Shown here: positions 33,300 through 44,640 of the stretch, one piece after another
Layout: each line of letters starts with the position of its first letter
How positions within the stretch are numbered: the stretch's first letter is position 1
Assembly (NCBI RefSeq): GCF_031143425.1
Contig: NC_090442.1
Coordinates: 425,089,776 to 425,153,775, forward strand
Reading direction: 5' to 3'
Source: Pleurodeles waltl
Taxonomy: Eukaryota > Chordata > Amphibia > Caudata > Salamandridae
DNA length: 64,000 nucleotides
Translations under genes and position numbers: made by a program
Notes under the pieces: generated by a model
The model's input: only the letters and a program-made list of their open reading frames with translations
The model's database searches: none
Told to the model about the DNA's origin: nothing

Positions 33300-35910
33300 A
33301 TATTGCCAAACATGTAAATAAATGATTTAACATATGTCTTGGAGTTTATGTCACAATCCCACTAAAAACACCTCACCCACATCCAGGAGACATACGTTTG
33401 TGGCTGTTGAACAAACATGTTGAACTAAAAGTACTCATATCAGCCAAATAACTGAAAAACCAGGCAGATTGAAATCACTATGTGATGCTTTAGGTCTAAA
33501 ATGTATGCCAATGTCTGAAATTTGGAGACGTAAACTGCAACAATAGATCAGTGTGAGCTATGTGACAACTCAATGGCCGAAAGATTCAATTCACTGGTGA
33601 TAACTGACCACATCCACGCCATTTGTACTCACATGTATGACAAATAGTAAGTGTATGACTGAGGACTGTACACTTGTATATGTAGCACACTGTCGATCAA
33701 ATCAGCGATCATCTTCCATGTATGACAAACAATGTCATAGCACGTCTCATACTGTTGGCAAAGTGTAAAGTCAATCATGACACAGAATAATTTGTATATG
33801 GATGTGGGGCCATTAGCTATAATGACTATTCCCCCAATCCACCCCCACTCACTGTGCAGCTGACAAACAATATTGTCTGCAGCTGTGAGTGAGTACGCAT
33901 TGCAAACACACCCATATGGAAGCCCAGCTGAGCAACAATCATGTCCTAAACAGGACCTGTTGCATTGTGGAGGGGGCTTCCAGGGTACTCAAGTACTACT
34001 TCTGGAGTCAGGATGTGTTTGGGGTCAATTACTCTACTCACCAACAATGGTAACTAAATTAATGCTACTGTGCTGCATATTGTAGAATATATGTGCAGGG
34101 CATAATCTCCCATGGTCCAATGACAATGAGGAGCAGGAAGAACTGGACGGTGAGTATGGGGAAGATGAAGAGCAAGCACTAATTGTACCACAAATAACAG
34201 CAACACTGCTGATATACCATATACTGGTTATGTGTGAGGTACATGTGAGAATGACTCTCACAATTTCAAACAATAAAAATCATTGTACTTGTAAAAACAA
34301 CCCATATAAGCACAGCCAGTGTATAGCCAATTTACCTGCCAAGTCCCAGTGTGAGAAAGACATCCTTTTAGCATGTTTATCCGACTTGTTATGATTGATA
34401 CTGGTGGTGACTGACCTGACTGTGCCCTTGGTCTGCTGACCAGGCTCAGGGCTACTACTCTAAATAAAAAGTACATGTTAAAGTGGTACAATTACAATTG
34501 CCAATGAAAGACTCCGGTAAGTCCCTAGTAGATAAAAGGGCAAGGGGGAAATCAAACTACTTAAAGGTCCCTAGTATTTAACAGGGCAGGGACGTTTAGA
34601 GGCCCAGTAGATTTCTTGCAGTGTTGCCTGCTGTAATTTTTTAAGGCTGCCCTGCCTTGCAGACTGTCTTCAAAAACTTAAATTGGTGCAAAATGGACTT
34701 TGGAAGAAAATGTACTTCTAAAGTGTAAATCCACCTTACTCCTACATAAAAGTCACACCTAAGGTCTTCCCTTGGTGCCCCAGGGATAGTGTGCCATGTA
34801 ACTATATGCAGGGACATTTCAAAAGATGTGTGATATGCCCTGTTGAGGGGAACACTGCACATCAAAGTTTATCCACATAGTAGAAACTTAGCTCCATAGA
34901 CTAACATGGAAATACATGACTTAAATATTGCTAGGAAGGAGCTAACGGTGTCATGAAAGGACTCCAAAGATTGGAAATGAGAAATCCAATAACCTACCAC
35001 TGTTGACTTCATCATGAATAATTCCAGAAAGAAGTAATACAATGTCCTTTCATGTAAGCCAAAACTAAGCTTCTAGTGGGTTCTCCTAGGATGGCAAGGC
35101 ATACAGATATAAGTCTAGGTACCACAGGCCATTGATGCTGATGCCACCTCTCCCATGGACCATCTGGGGGCACAAGCCTCTCAACAATATCCATGAGGCC
35201 AGGCAAAATCCAGCTATGTGGCACATCAAGGACTCATACCCATTGAGTAGCAGAATGCACCCTAAGACGTTCATAAGTGTCACTCACTGTAATGGGTATA
35301 TCAGAGGGACATTGTTGGTGCAGCAGTGCTGGACAACCCACAAGGATAACCTGGATGACCAATGTAAACATGTGAATGTTAGCACAGGACTGTATAAGGT
35401 GCTCACATATCCACATAATCTTCTGTCATTTTGCATCACATTTCATTCAACATCTTCATGCACATGTACCATCCATGGCCCAGTCCAACAAGGCCAATGT
35501 GAGCTACATAATGCAGGACACATTGAAGCAGCTGGCCCAAGGTCACATCAATCAATACATTCTTGTTTATGGTCTACTGGGGATGTCTGACAATTTTCGG
35601 ACTCAGCCTGGTCCACATGAGTCCCATTACCTGTCACAATCTTAAAACGCATGGGTATTGCATGTGTACACCCACTGCTATGCACAAGCAACACCACCTT
35701 GATGCAGAGTGTAGTAGCGGTTCGATGTACGCCGCCATGCTGTCCTTAGTACATCTGAGGTCAGCCAAAGGTATGCATGGTGTGGTAACATTGCACTCTT
35801 AGCATGACTGAAAATCATGTGCACCACAAATCATGTGAAACTGACTAGCTGGGGCACCTTCACATGCTATTCCATTTGAAAATGGCACTTTAAGTGCAAT
35901 TGTAGCCTCA
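33300..35910. other. No intact gene; a Harbinger C-terminal fragment at 34080-34270
   Basis: Mostly unrecognised sequence. At about 34085-34270 (plus) the frame SNDNEEQEELDGEYGEDEEQ looks like the acidic tail that follows the DDE domain in Harbinger transposases, preceded by an acceptor-like TTGTAG. At 34500-34900 an A/T-rich stretch has LTR-like character but no clear ends. The remaining open frames are uninformative. Confidence 0.4.
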
Positions 35911-35937
35911 CCTTGGGCCAGATGTAGGTACAAAAAA

Positions 35938-36150
35938 TGTTGCGACTCGCAATTTGCGAGCATGTGCGACTCGCAAATTGCGTGTCGCTAATAGGAATTC
36001 AGGTACAATGTCCGTGTACAATTTGCGACTCGCACACGGAGTCGCAACGCAGATAACGAGTCCGCTTTCTGCGAGGTCGCTGTTTGCGGCCGCGCAAAAA
36101 ACGGACTCGCAATTTGCGAGTGGTTGTCGCAAATTGCAAGTTGCATGTAA
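35938..36150. repeat. Left sub-terminal array of TTTGCGACTCGCAAA-like palindromes
   Basis: At least eight copies of GCGACTCGCAA or its inverse (GACTCGCAATTTGCGAG at 35941-35957 is nearly self-complementary) crowd the 200 bp inside the left end. Matching words occur in the right sub-terminal region. Arrays like this are the expected binding sites for the transposase or its Myb-like partner. Confidence 0.75.
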
Positions 36151-36324
36151 ATTGATTGCAGGTGCTGCAGAACACTCCAGAAACCACTCCAGAACACTCT
36201 GGAAACACTTCCTGGCACATGATGATGACATCACAGCCAGGAAGTTTACTAATACACCTGAGAGGAGGGAGGACCACACCCATTTTAAACTGCTGAACTG
36301 CAACCAGGAGGAACAGCAGCTACA

Positions 36325-37769
36325 ATGGCTGAAACACCAAGAAAGAGAAAACTCAAATTTTCTGAGAAGAAGCTGGAGGTGCTGACAGAAGAATGCTGTC
36401 AGCACTATGATGATCTCTTTGGGAAGGCAGCCCTCAATGTGCCAGACGCAACCAAAAAACAACTCTGGCTGGAGATTCAAGAAAAAGTGAACTCCCTGGG
36501 GGTGAGCCACAGGAGTGTGGATGAAATAAAAAAAAGGTGGTATGACCTCCGCTCCCGGACCAAGGAGAGGGTGGCAGAAAGGCTCCAGGAGATGAGAGGC
36601 ACAGGAGGGGGACCATCATCCATACCACCACCCACACCCCTGGAGGAAAGGGTGGAAGAGACCGTGGAGCAGGAGGCAGTGACAGGAATAGGAGATCTGG
36701 ACACATCTGAGCCCACTACATCAACTGGTGAGTACCATGTGATATGCCTGTACCCCCATCAATGCCATACACCCACCCACCATGTACACAGGGGCATGCA
36801 CAACCAAGATAGCGCCATTTCAGGGTAGCAAACTCCAGAATGATGCATTATGGGCAATGTAGTCAAGTAGGCAGTAAATAAGCAAATGTTTATTAGGAAG
36901 TGTGCAACAGATAGTAGACACTGACAGTCTGTTCCCCATGTCCCACAGGTCTCCCACAAGACACCACCACAAGCCACAGCAGCCAGCCCCATGAGGACAT
37001 CACAGGAGCTGCCACCACTCCCACCTGCACCACCAACACCATCCCCGTGATCTCAACACCTGCTGCAACAGTGGTTCAGGAGACTGCGCCAGCAACAGGC
37101 AGGAGTGCCACAGTAGAGCACACAGGGCAGCCACCGCTGCGCAGGCGACGCAGGTTCAAGAGAGCAGGGCTGCAGGCTGAGTCCTGCCGTCCATCTACCA
37201 CCAACACCGAGGCACAGCTGTTCCGTGGTCAGCTCCTGCAGAACAATATGTTAGGGAGAATCAGTGGGGTGCTGCACCGCTTTGTGAGGAGCAATGAGGC
37301 CAGCATGCAGCAGCTCCATTCCCAATTGGACGTGATTGGCACAAACACTGGGGACCTAGCCCTGTCCATGAGGGACCTGGTGGCAGGACTACTGTCACAG
37401 AGTCAGGGTGGGCGGCGCAGGGACCGTCAGCTGCTACAGAGGCTGGACAGGATGGCCACATCAATAGGCAGACTGGCAGTTAACACGACTGGCCTGTCGA
37501 GAAGGACAGTTGGCCTCCAAGTAGAAATGGGCCACTTTGCAGGGGATGTGGCTAAAGGCCTGGGCCGGATCACACATGTGATCGATTTAATGGAGGCACG
37601 GCATCTGTCCAGGGGCACAGGGGACACCCCCCAGGACAGCGAAGAGGGCTCTACAGTGAGCAGTGTCTCTGCCAGTGACACTAGGGTGCTCCGGAGTGGG
37701 GGTACCAAGCAGAGCACTGCAGAACAACCAGGGACCAGCCAGGCTGGCAGGGGCCGCCGTAGGACATAG
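36325..37769 (+). CDS. Harbinger Myb/SANT-like accessory protein, two exons, intact
   Basis: In known Harbinger systems the Myb-like partner brings the transposase into the nucleus and to the transposon ends. Exon 1 is 36325-36727 and exon 2 is 36949-37769. The donor is G/GTGAGT, the acceptor CCCACAG/GT, phase 1. Splicing joins TSTG to LPQDTTTSHS and gives 407 residues without a stop. Residues 10-85 form a SANT-like trihelix (LKFSEKKLEVLTEECCQHYD, then RSVDEIKKRWYDLRSRTKER). A Pro/Thr-rich linker, a basic patch (LRRRRRFKR) and a long helical C-terminal region with repeated hydrophobic spacing (about 205-330) follow, probably for self- or transposase association. The 221-bp intron has consensus ends. 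Open across both exons, unlike the neighbouring transposase. Confidence 0.85.
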
Positions 37770-37925
37770 ACTGAACCCTGTCCCTGATGTTGGGGCACAT
37801 GACAGCAATGTGCCCCATGCATGGTTTGCATTTTGATGTTCATGAACAGTTAGTCATTGTAAATAGTTCCATTTCTCCACATATTAAATAGTTTTTTTGT
37901 TCCACTTAACAAATGGAGTATTTGG

Positions 37926-39130
37926 TCAATATGTGAGTATGGTTGAAGTTGACACGTACCTTCCAAAGTATTGGGTTGCGATGTGTTCCCGTCTCAGTCT
38001 GCCTTGATTTGCTATACTCCGATCCCCATGATGGCGATGTGGTTGCTCCTGCTCTTCATCCTCTGAATCTGGGTCTGCAGGGGTGAGAGGTAGCCCACGT
38101 CGGGCGGCAATATTGTGCAGGATGGCGCATGCGACAACAATTTTGAATGCTGTAATGGGGGTATACTGGAGGGCACCTCCACTGCGGTGGAGGCATCTGA
38201 ACCTTGCTTTCAGCAATCCGAAGGTGCGTTCTATTGTGTTCCTGGTCCTCTTATGTGCACTGTTGTATCACCTCTCTGAATCATTGCTGGGTGTTAAGAA
38301 CGGAGTCATTATCCATGGCCGTAGAGCATATGCACTGTCACCTGTTGGGCACAAACATTACACTGTTAGAAAGTCCTGGTTGGTGTTCACAGTGACCTGT
38401 GTGTATGTCTGAAAGGTGTATGCAGCTCTACCTAGGAGGTATCCGTCTCCAAACTCCCCACGTTCCAGGCGTTGGTGTATCCCACTGTGCCTAAAAAAGT
38501 AGGACTCATGGGTAATGCCTGGAAATTTTGCAACAATGTCGGTGATGACATAATGGGCGTCACAAACAACCTGAATATTGAGTGAGTGGGTACACTTTCT
38601 GTTGCAGAACAGATGTTCTAGGTTTGCAGGGGGGCATATTTGAATATGTGTCCCATCTACACATCCTATGACATGGGGAAAGTTGGCAATCCGGTAAAAG
38701 TCCAGCTTGGTGCTGTTAGTTTCTGCCTCATTCCTGGGTAGGTATATGAAGTGAGACATATGTGTGTGAGTATGGCATCTAGGAATGCCCTGAGGAACCT
38801 TGACAGTGCGCTTTGAGATACCCCACCTGCCACAGCAATGACCCCCTGATAGCTCCCCGAGGCCAAGAGGTGCAGTGAGCATAGCACTTGCACATGCGTA
38901 GGGATGGCGCAGCCGCGCAGCGTCTGGCGTTCTAGCTGTGGTTTTAGTAATTCAATTAATTCTAGTATGGCTGCGCTGCTAAGGCGGTATTTGCTATATA
39001 TCTCTTCCTCAGTTTGCTGAAAAAGAGTCTGCCTTGTTCTATAGATCTTCTCCTGTCTGTGGCTCCTCCTCCTCCTCTGCTGGGCTGCGTGGACTCTCCT
39101 CCTCACTGCTATCAGGTATATCTCCGCCAT
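37926..39130 (-). pseudogene. Harbinger transposase, broken, conserved intron
   Basis: The N-terminal part starts at 39130 (MAEIYLIAVRRRVHAAQQRR) with a helical region (YRLSSAAILELIELLKPQLE). A frameshift near 38740 leads into FYRIANFPHVIGCVDGTHIQ with the first Asp. The second catalytic site reads FPGITHESYFFR, with Glu in place of Asp. An intron at 38431-38342 (90 bp; donor CTAG/GTAGAG, acceptor CAACAG/GTGACA) joins GYLLG to DSAYALRPW. A one-base shift follows, then ERTFGLLKARFRCLH with the Glu, and an acidic/basic tail ending near 37926. It is non-functional, but its ends could be served by a related enzyme. Confidence 0.87.
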
Positions 39131-39234
39131 CTTGAGTAACCCAGATGCCTTCTGGGTCTCCTTTTATACTTTGGTAATGATTACCACCTGCTCTTAGTGA
39201 GTTAGTGGTAAATGGGACATGCAAACTGGGCTTT

Positions 39235-39430
39235 TTGCAATTGCATATGGTTTGCGACTCGCAAATTGCGACTTCCTATTTGCGGGTCGCAAAATGGGGT
39301 TGCAATTTTTGTGAGTCGCTAACGGCTCGCATCGCTTTTTGCGAGTCGGAAATGGGATTTTTACATCCCATTTCCGATTTTGCACAGTCGCAAATAGCGA
39401 TTCGGGCCATTTGCGACTCACAAAACTTTG
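39235..39430. repeat. Right sub-terminal array of TTTGCGACTCGCAAA-like palindromes
   Basis: TTTGCGACTCGCAAATTGCG at about 39251 and several further GCGAGTCG, GCGGGTCGCAAA and TTTGCGACTCA words lie within 200 bp of the right end, mirroring the left array. Confidence 0.75.
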
Positions 39431-39449
39431 CTACATCTGGCCCCAAGTT

Positions 39450-40400
39450 CTTTGTGGTAAGAGTAGTGCAGATGCTCAATGGCCCCTTGCACACACTTTA
39501 TGGTCCCTTGGTGTCCCTGAAAATGCCTGAGGGTGCTGCACATGTATGTGCTGACATTCATAACAAAGCTGTAGGGTACAGACACTTATGCTGTCTGTAG
39601 CAGAAACAGAGGGTGCACCCTCTTGTGCAGGGGTGCGTGTGCCCATGCTAATGTGATTATCACTCTGATTTGGACTGTACGCTGTATGTATGATGTGGAG
39701 CCAGGGGCAAAGTCAATCTCCAGGAGGTGAACTGTAAGTGCATCCTCTGATGGGAGGCCCCTGGAGGGAGGAACATGGTCAAATTGCACCATTCATACAT
39801 CCCTTCACATGTGCGTCCAGGCTATCCCAACACTTGCCTACACGGGAGACTGTAACCCCCCGTGTTTACTGATAACCTGTTGTCTACATCTTGGGACACA
39901 GCACATATTGGTAAGCGCCTGCGTTGCTTTAGATGTAGGTGTTCTGACCACAGTTCAGGGCAAATATACAGCATTCCTGGGGGTAATTTAAGCAATGGAT
40001 TCAGGTGCCAATACATAGTTGGCATATGGGGCAACCATTCTAAGGCGTGCCATTATCCAAACATAGGAATTGTGTCCTAGGCATAGTCTGATCCTAGTAA
40101 TGCATGTACTTTCACCTACAGTCCTAAAATACACATGAGACAGGAAGGTGGTAAACCCAACTATTCACAGGCAACACAGTAATCCCTCTGACTTTCTAAC
40201 ATGCATTCCCCAGCACACTACACATAACCCCATATGTTTTACTCATTGCGTCAAAAAAATAGATGCATTGTCTATTGTCTCGATGAGTGTATTTTCAGAC
40301 ATCAAGTCAGCCAAAAATGATGCTTCCTAACTGACACATCAGAAATTCATCATGGTGCTTTGCCTTTCCTCCTGTGAAATCCACGCACTTTTAGGTTGTT
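39450..40400. other. No gene recognised
   Basis: About 950 bp between the Harbinger element and the SANT-like gene remnant. No supported feature. Confidence 0.6.
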
Positions 40401-40411
40401 AATTGGGCCTC

Positions 40412-43400
40412 TTGGGGTGGGGCATGTCGGGGAAGGGAAGGGCCAAGAATATGAGATCACCTGAGTTTGGAGGGTTCCTCAGGCTGGTGACCCAATATCT
40501 GCCAAACATGGTGGCCATGGGAGGACGTATAATCCAGGGCTACAAGACAGAGGCATGCAAGCTGCTGTGGGAGAAGGTCCGCCTCCACATGCAATAGATC
40601 TTCCAGGCAGAGCGGACAACCCACTAGCTCAAACATTACTGGGCAGACATCATAAACAGGGAACGTGACTTCCTGGACATCCTCGGGATAGAAGTCGCTG
40701 GAACTGTTGGTAAGTACACATTCTTTGTGAATAATTCTTTGGTTTGCACTTGCATCGGGATGTATGGTGTGCATTTGCTTCCTTTACTAAGATTGGACTC
40801 AGGACAGGGCTACAAGTCACGTTGCTACACTGGCCTGCATAGATAACAAGTGCAGCAATGCACCGTAACAATGATATATGGTGCATTCCTGTCCTTGTCC
40901 CCTGTGCTGGCACATAAATTGCTGCTGAGCACCAACGCAGGCACCCTTGTGCCATGGTACAAGGGTGCATGGATGGAAGGGATGATTGTTCATGTGCATG
41001 AAAGGACATCTTCCTGCACATACACAATCATAAATGGCGTTTTCCTTTGTTGATGTGTGCTGTAGAAAGCAGCTCCACATAGGAAGATGAAAAACATGGG
41101 GAAATCATGTATTTCATTCCCATTGGGCCACTGTGACACTATCCCTGAGGTGGCGTTTTAATCTGATGCATTTCTAGCCTTGTGATCATGGCCTGGCACA
41201 CTGTGCCCCAGACACTTCACGGAAGCGTTGCTCTGGTGGTACAGGGTGACATTTGGACTTGTAAATGAGGCCCATAGTGTTAGTGCTCCACATATGTCAG
41301 GGCACAAATGCCATCACACCCTAAAACGGGATTTTCAGAGACAGACAATTACACAGAGGATTATGAATACTGGGCTGTCATGCGCCCACACTGGGCAATG
41401 TCCCTGTTGGCTACTTGCACTGTTAGCACCATGGTGCACATGTCAACAGATATGCTGTGGGGAACCTGAGGAAGTGTGCAGATTTACAATACATGGCCTG
41501 CTGCCAGGACGTTTGCTAACTTGTGTCTCCCGGGGGGATGTGATTTAGCAGGAGCTATCCTATTTTGAGACACTTTAGTTCCTCATGTCTCATGTAGATG
41601 AGCCATGATGTATGTGGCTGTGCATAGTTATGACATGCAGACTGTCATAGATCTATACAGGACACACATGTGTGTATCTGATTTCAAAATGTTGAGGTTT
41701 GGGGATGAACAAGACATGTATGTTTGTTGTCCATGACTATGCAGCAATGACATTTACTGATGTTTGTGAAATGAGGGAACAAGGATGTCTAACTAATGTT
41801 GTATGTACCATAGTCATGTACATGTGATGAAAATAGTAAAACAGTAAGGCATGGGAATCCTGGCTGAGTGTGTTCTGTGACTCATTTAGGTGCTGAGTGC
41901 CATTAGACTCAGCTAACCTTGCAAAATCTTGGGATAGTGAATCATGTGAAAGCCTTAAACAATGTGCCCAAGACATGTATGTATAGTTTCATCATATGTG
42001 TCTACATGTCAACCTGGCCTACCAATGTACGTCACTGAGACATTTCAAATTAGCTATTTCAGTTGTTACAACCAGAAGGGTTATGTTGCCATTTGCAAGT
42101 CATGTGTAATGTGCAATATTTGACCACTGTGCTATGTCTCATATTATGCCTTGCAGGTGGACCCAGGCCTTACACCACTGGAGAGGTTGAGAGCTTCAGT
42201 GACTCCAATGCTACCAGTGAGTGTCATCCTGTATGTCTAATGGGTAGTGTAAGGATTGTGTGCGATGTTGTATGCTGTGTGCAATGCCATGTTCAAAGTG
42301 CATGCATACAAATTCAAATTCCATATGTTATACATGAATATGGACAATAAGGTAGAGGTTGTGTCCAGGATGCGCATTTGCATTTGACTACTGTCAATGA
42401 GGATCTCATTGCTATCACTGAGGATCCATATGTTTGCTAGTCGGTACAAAGAGCAATGACCACAGTGCCAGGATCTGTGAACATATGTGGTGGTTGGTTC
42501 ATAGGTGAGCATTGAAGGTGATGGCATAGCTAACAAATACATTTCAGATGCACAGAAGTGCTGTTGTTACCCACTGTGCAATCTGTGTCCAATGTGTAGG
42601 GGTAGCCCACATGAGTCACAACACAGTGATGACATTAAGGAAATGTGCTAGATTTACAGGGCCCTACAAATCTATCCAGGGTGGCATCATGTAGTTCACA
42701 GAATATGATGTGTGCGCAACAGGAACATCACCGAAAATCATGTTCTTCCAGGAGTGAGGGGCTTGTGTATTAGGCCCTAAGTATAGTAGGACAGAGGTCA
42801 ACATTCCACACTTGGAACTGCAGTTGAATTGGCCACTCATGTAGTGTACTACATGTAGTGTAATGCCCCATACTCAATATTGGATGAATCAACATTACTA
42901 TCCCCTGTCAACTTCCCAGATCTGGCAATATGTGTTGGACCAGAGATAGGTCTGTACAGCATTGTCATACAACATGACAAAGCCCACTCCATCTTCAGAT
43001 AGTGCTGGACATTATAGTCTCCTAAATGTACTGCAGACAGGATCATGGAATAAACATCATTAGCCATTGCCATCCCAAGATCTCTATGCAGATGAGAAGT
43101 AGAGCATGCTTGTACACCCATCAAATGGCTGTGCTGAGTGCTGGTGGGCAGCAAAGTGACATGAACATTAGACACATATGTACAAGCAATGGGCTGCGTA
43201 GTGGGACACTTCCAATTACTTGGGGAGAATGCAAGAAGTCCTATCACAGCCCACCATGCACTGACAGGAGTTGATATAGGAGTCGTTTTAAACATCTCTG
43301 TGTGATCTGAGTGAGCTATCCACCCTCCAATATCATATAAGATACCTGGCACATGTAGATTATTTGTAACCATGTGTCCAGATATATGCCCTTGCCATAT

Positions 43401-44640
43401 CAGGCACAAAGGGCCACAGTCAGACTGCCAGCACCATCAGTTTTCCTCCACTTGAGTGCTGGCGGTCCTAATTCACCAGGGCAGCGCTGCAGGGGTGTAG
43501 GGGGCCCCCATGGACAGCCCTGTTGCACTTTTCACTGTCTGCAGTGCAGACAGTGAAAAGTGCTATGGGTGCTGTTGCACCCTAAGCACCACAACATTAC
43601 CGCAGGCTGAATTTTGAGCAGGTGTCAATGTTGTGGGCTGTTTCCCACTGGACCAGAGGGCAGAAACACTGTTTCTGCCTGCTGACCCAGCGGGGAACAT
43701 TTAATAGGGCCCACGGGAAGGCGGCCACACTGGCAGCAACCTGACTGCGGGAGTTTGGTGGGCAGCCTTTTCCGCCCTGCAAACTCGTAATGACCCCCAT
43801 AATGTTGTGAAACAATACATATAACTTGCAGTTCTTGCTAAAATTACTTTGGCTAATGCCAATGGATTCAAGGGCATTGCAGGATGCAGAAGGGACATTG
43901 ATGACCAGTTCAACATGAGAAGTGTGCCATACCATGGTAACAAAACAGTATTGCTCCTAATCATACTCACTGCTGACATGGGCATGCCAAGATGTTCCAA
44001 GATGGGGCATTGCTATTGCTATTATGCAACAATAGCTTAGCCTTGGTAACTTGACCATAATGAATTGGGAAATGATGGATATTGTGCAGATGTATGTTCA
44101 ATTTGACCTTCACGATGTATTTGTGTATGCAACATGTGATGTCTGAAGATGCTATTTACATGGCCTGGTTGATGTTCATTTACCAAGTTAACCTTTGTAT
44201 GACATGTTTTCTGTATGTTTACACAGGGAACATGACTCCAGAACAGAGAAAAAAAACATGAGATGAAGGAGGAAAGATATCACCACATCCGACAAGTGTG
44301 CAAGGCCTATAAAAGGATGGTAAAGACCTTTGAAAAGGTTAAAGCATCGGGGTCCTGGAGTGCCTTTCCCCATGGGGTCCCACGTTTAGAGCAGCAACCA
44401 CAGGCAAAATTCGGGCCGCAGACAAGGGTGGGTCCGTGGGAGCAGGTCCATCATACTCCACCACCAGCCACACTGCCCAACCTGTATCCCATGGCACCCA
44501 ACAAGCACTGCCGAATGACATTGAGCAGGACATGAGGAAGGAAATTCTGTGTCACCAGACTTGAGCACAAAATGGACACCATGCTCGTCCTGCTCTGGGA
44601 AATAAAGCAAGCGGTACACAAACCATGAGGAACATGATGA
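40412..44640 (+). pseudogene. SANT-like accessory gene remnant, three exons with preserved splice sites
   Basis: This looks like a Harbinger accessory gene of another subfamily. Exon 1 (about 40412-40709) has the trihelix-like start KNMRSPEFGGFLRLVTQYLP and LLWEKVRLHMQ, followed by two in-frame stops and HYWADIINRERDFLDILGIE. The donor is G/GTAAGT at 40710. Exon 2 (42157-42216) follows TTGCAG and reads GPRPYTTGEVESFSDSNAT in the phase set by exon 1. Its donor is GTGAGT. Exon 3 starts at 44227 after TTACACAG with a poly-A slippage near 44250, then KEERYHHIRQVCKAYKRM and a Leu-rich tail (MDTMLVLLWEIKQAV) near 44570. The reading phase fits across the first intron, which argues against chance. 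It is broken by stops and shifts. It may partner the transposase at 28.0-33.3 kb (inference). Confidence 0.55.
43411..43798. mobile_element. Harbinger-type MITE with internal hairpins
   Basis: This 388-bp non-coding insert sits within the second intron of the SANT-like remnant. The right end, read on the minus strand, starts GGGGGTCATTACGAG, matching the ends of the 46.7-55.1 kb Harbinger. The left end (GGGCCACAGTCAGAC) is diverged. It contains a perfect 18-bp-arm hairpin (43526-43543 with 43545-43562) and a 9-bp one (43659-43667 with 43671-43679). The target duplication is unclear. Confidence 0.55.

Larger units (their letters stand above)
35915..39444. mobile_element. PIF/Harbinger transposon with convergent accessory and transposase genes
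   Basis: The 3.5-kb element has ends GGGCCAGATGTAG (35915-35927) and its inverse CTACATCTGGCCCC (39431-39444). Sub-terminal regions on both sides are packed with GCGACTCGCAA-type words. A Myb/SANT-like gene runs rightward (36325-37769) and a transposase leftward (39130-37926), converging in the middle. This two-gene layout is typical of vertebrate Harbingers. No matching 3-bp duplication is visible at the ends (CTT versus AAG), perhaps from loss of one G at the left end. The transposase is broken while the accessory gene is intact. Confidence 0.88.

Noticed and set aside
35908..36510. 200-codon minus-strand open frame
   Set aside because: Antisense of the sub-terminal GCGACTCGCAA array and of the accessory gene's first exon.
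42849..43409. 186-codon minus-strand open frame in the SANT-like gene intron
   Set aside because: No recognisable motif, no neighbouring element on that strand, and unremarkable length for 64 kb of sequence.
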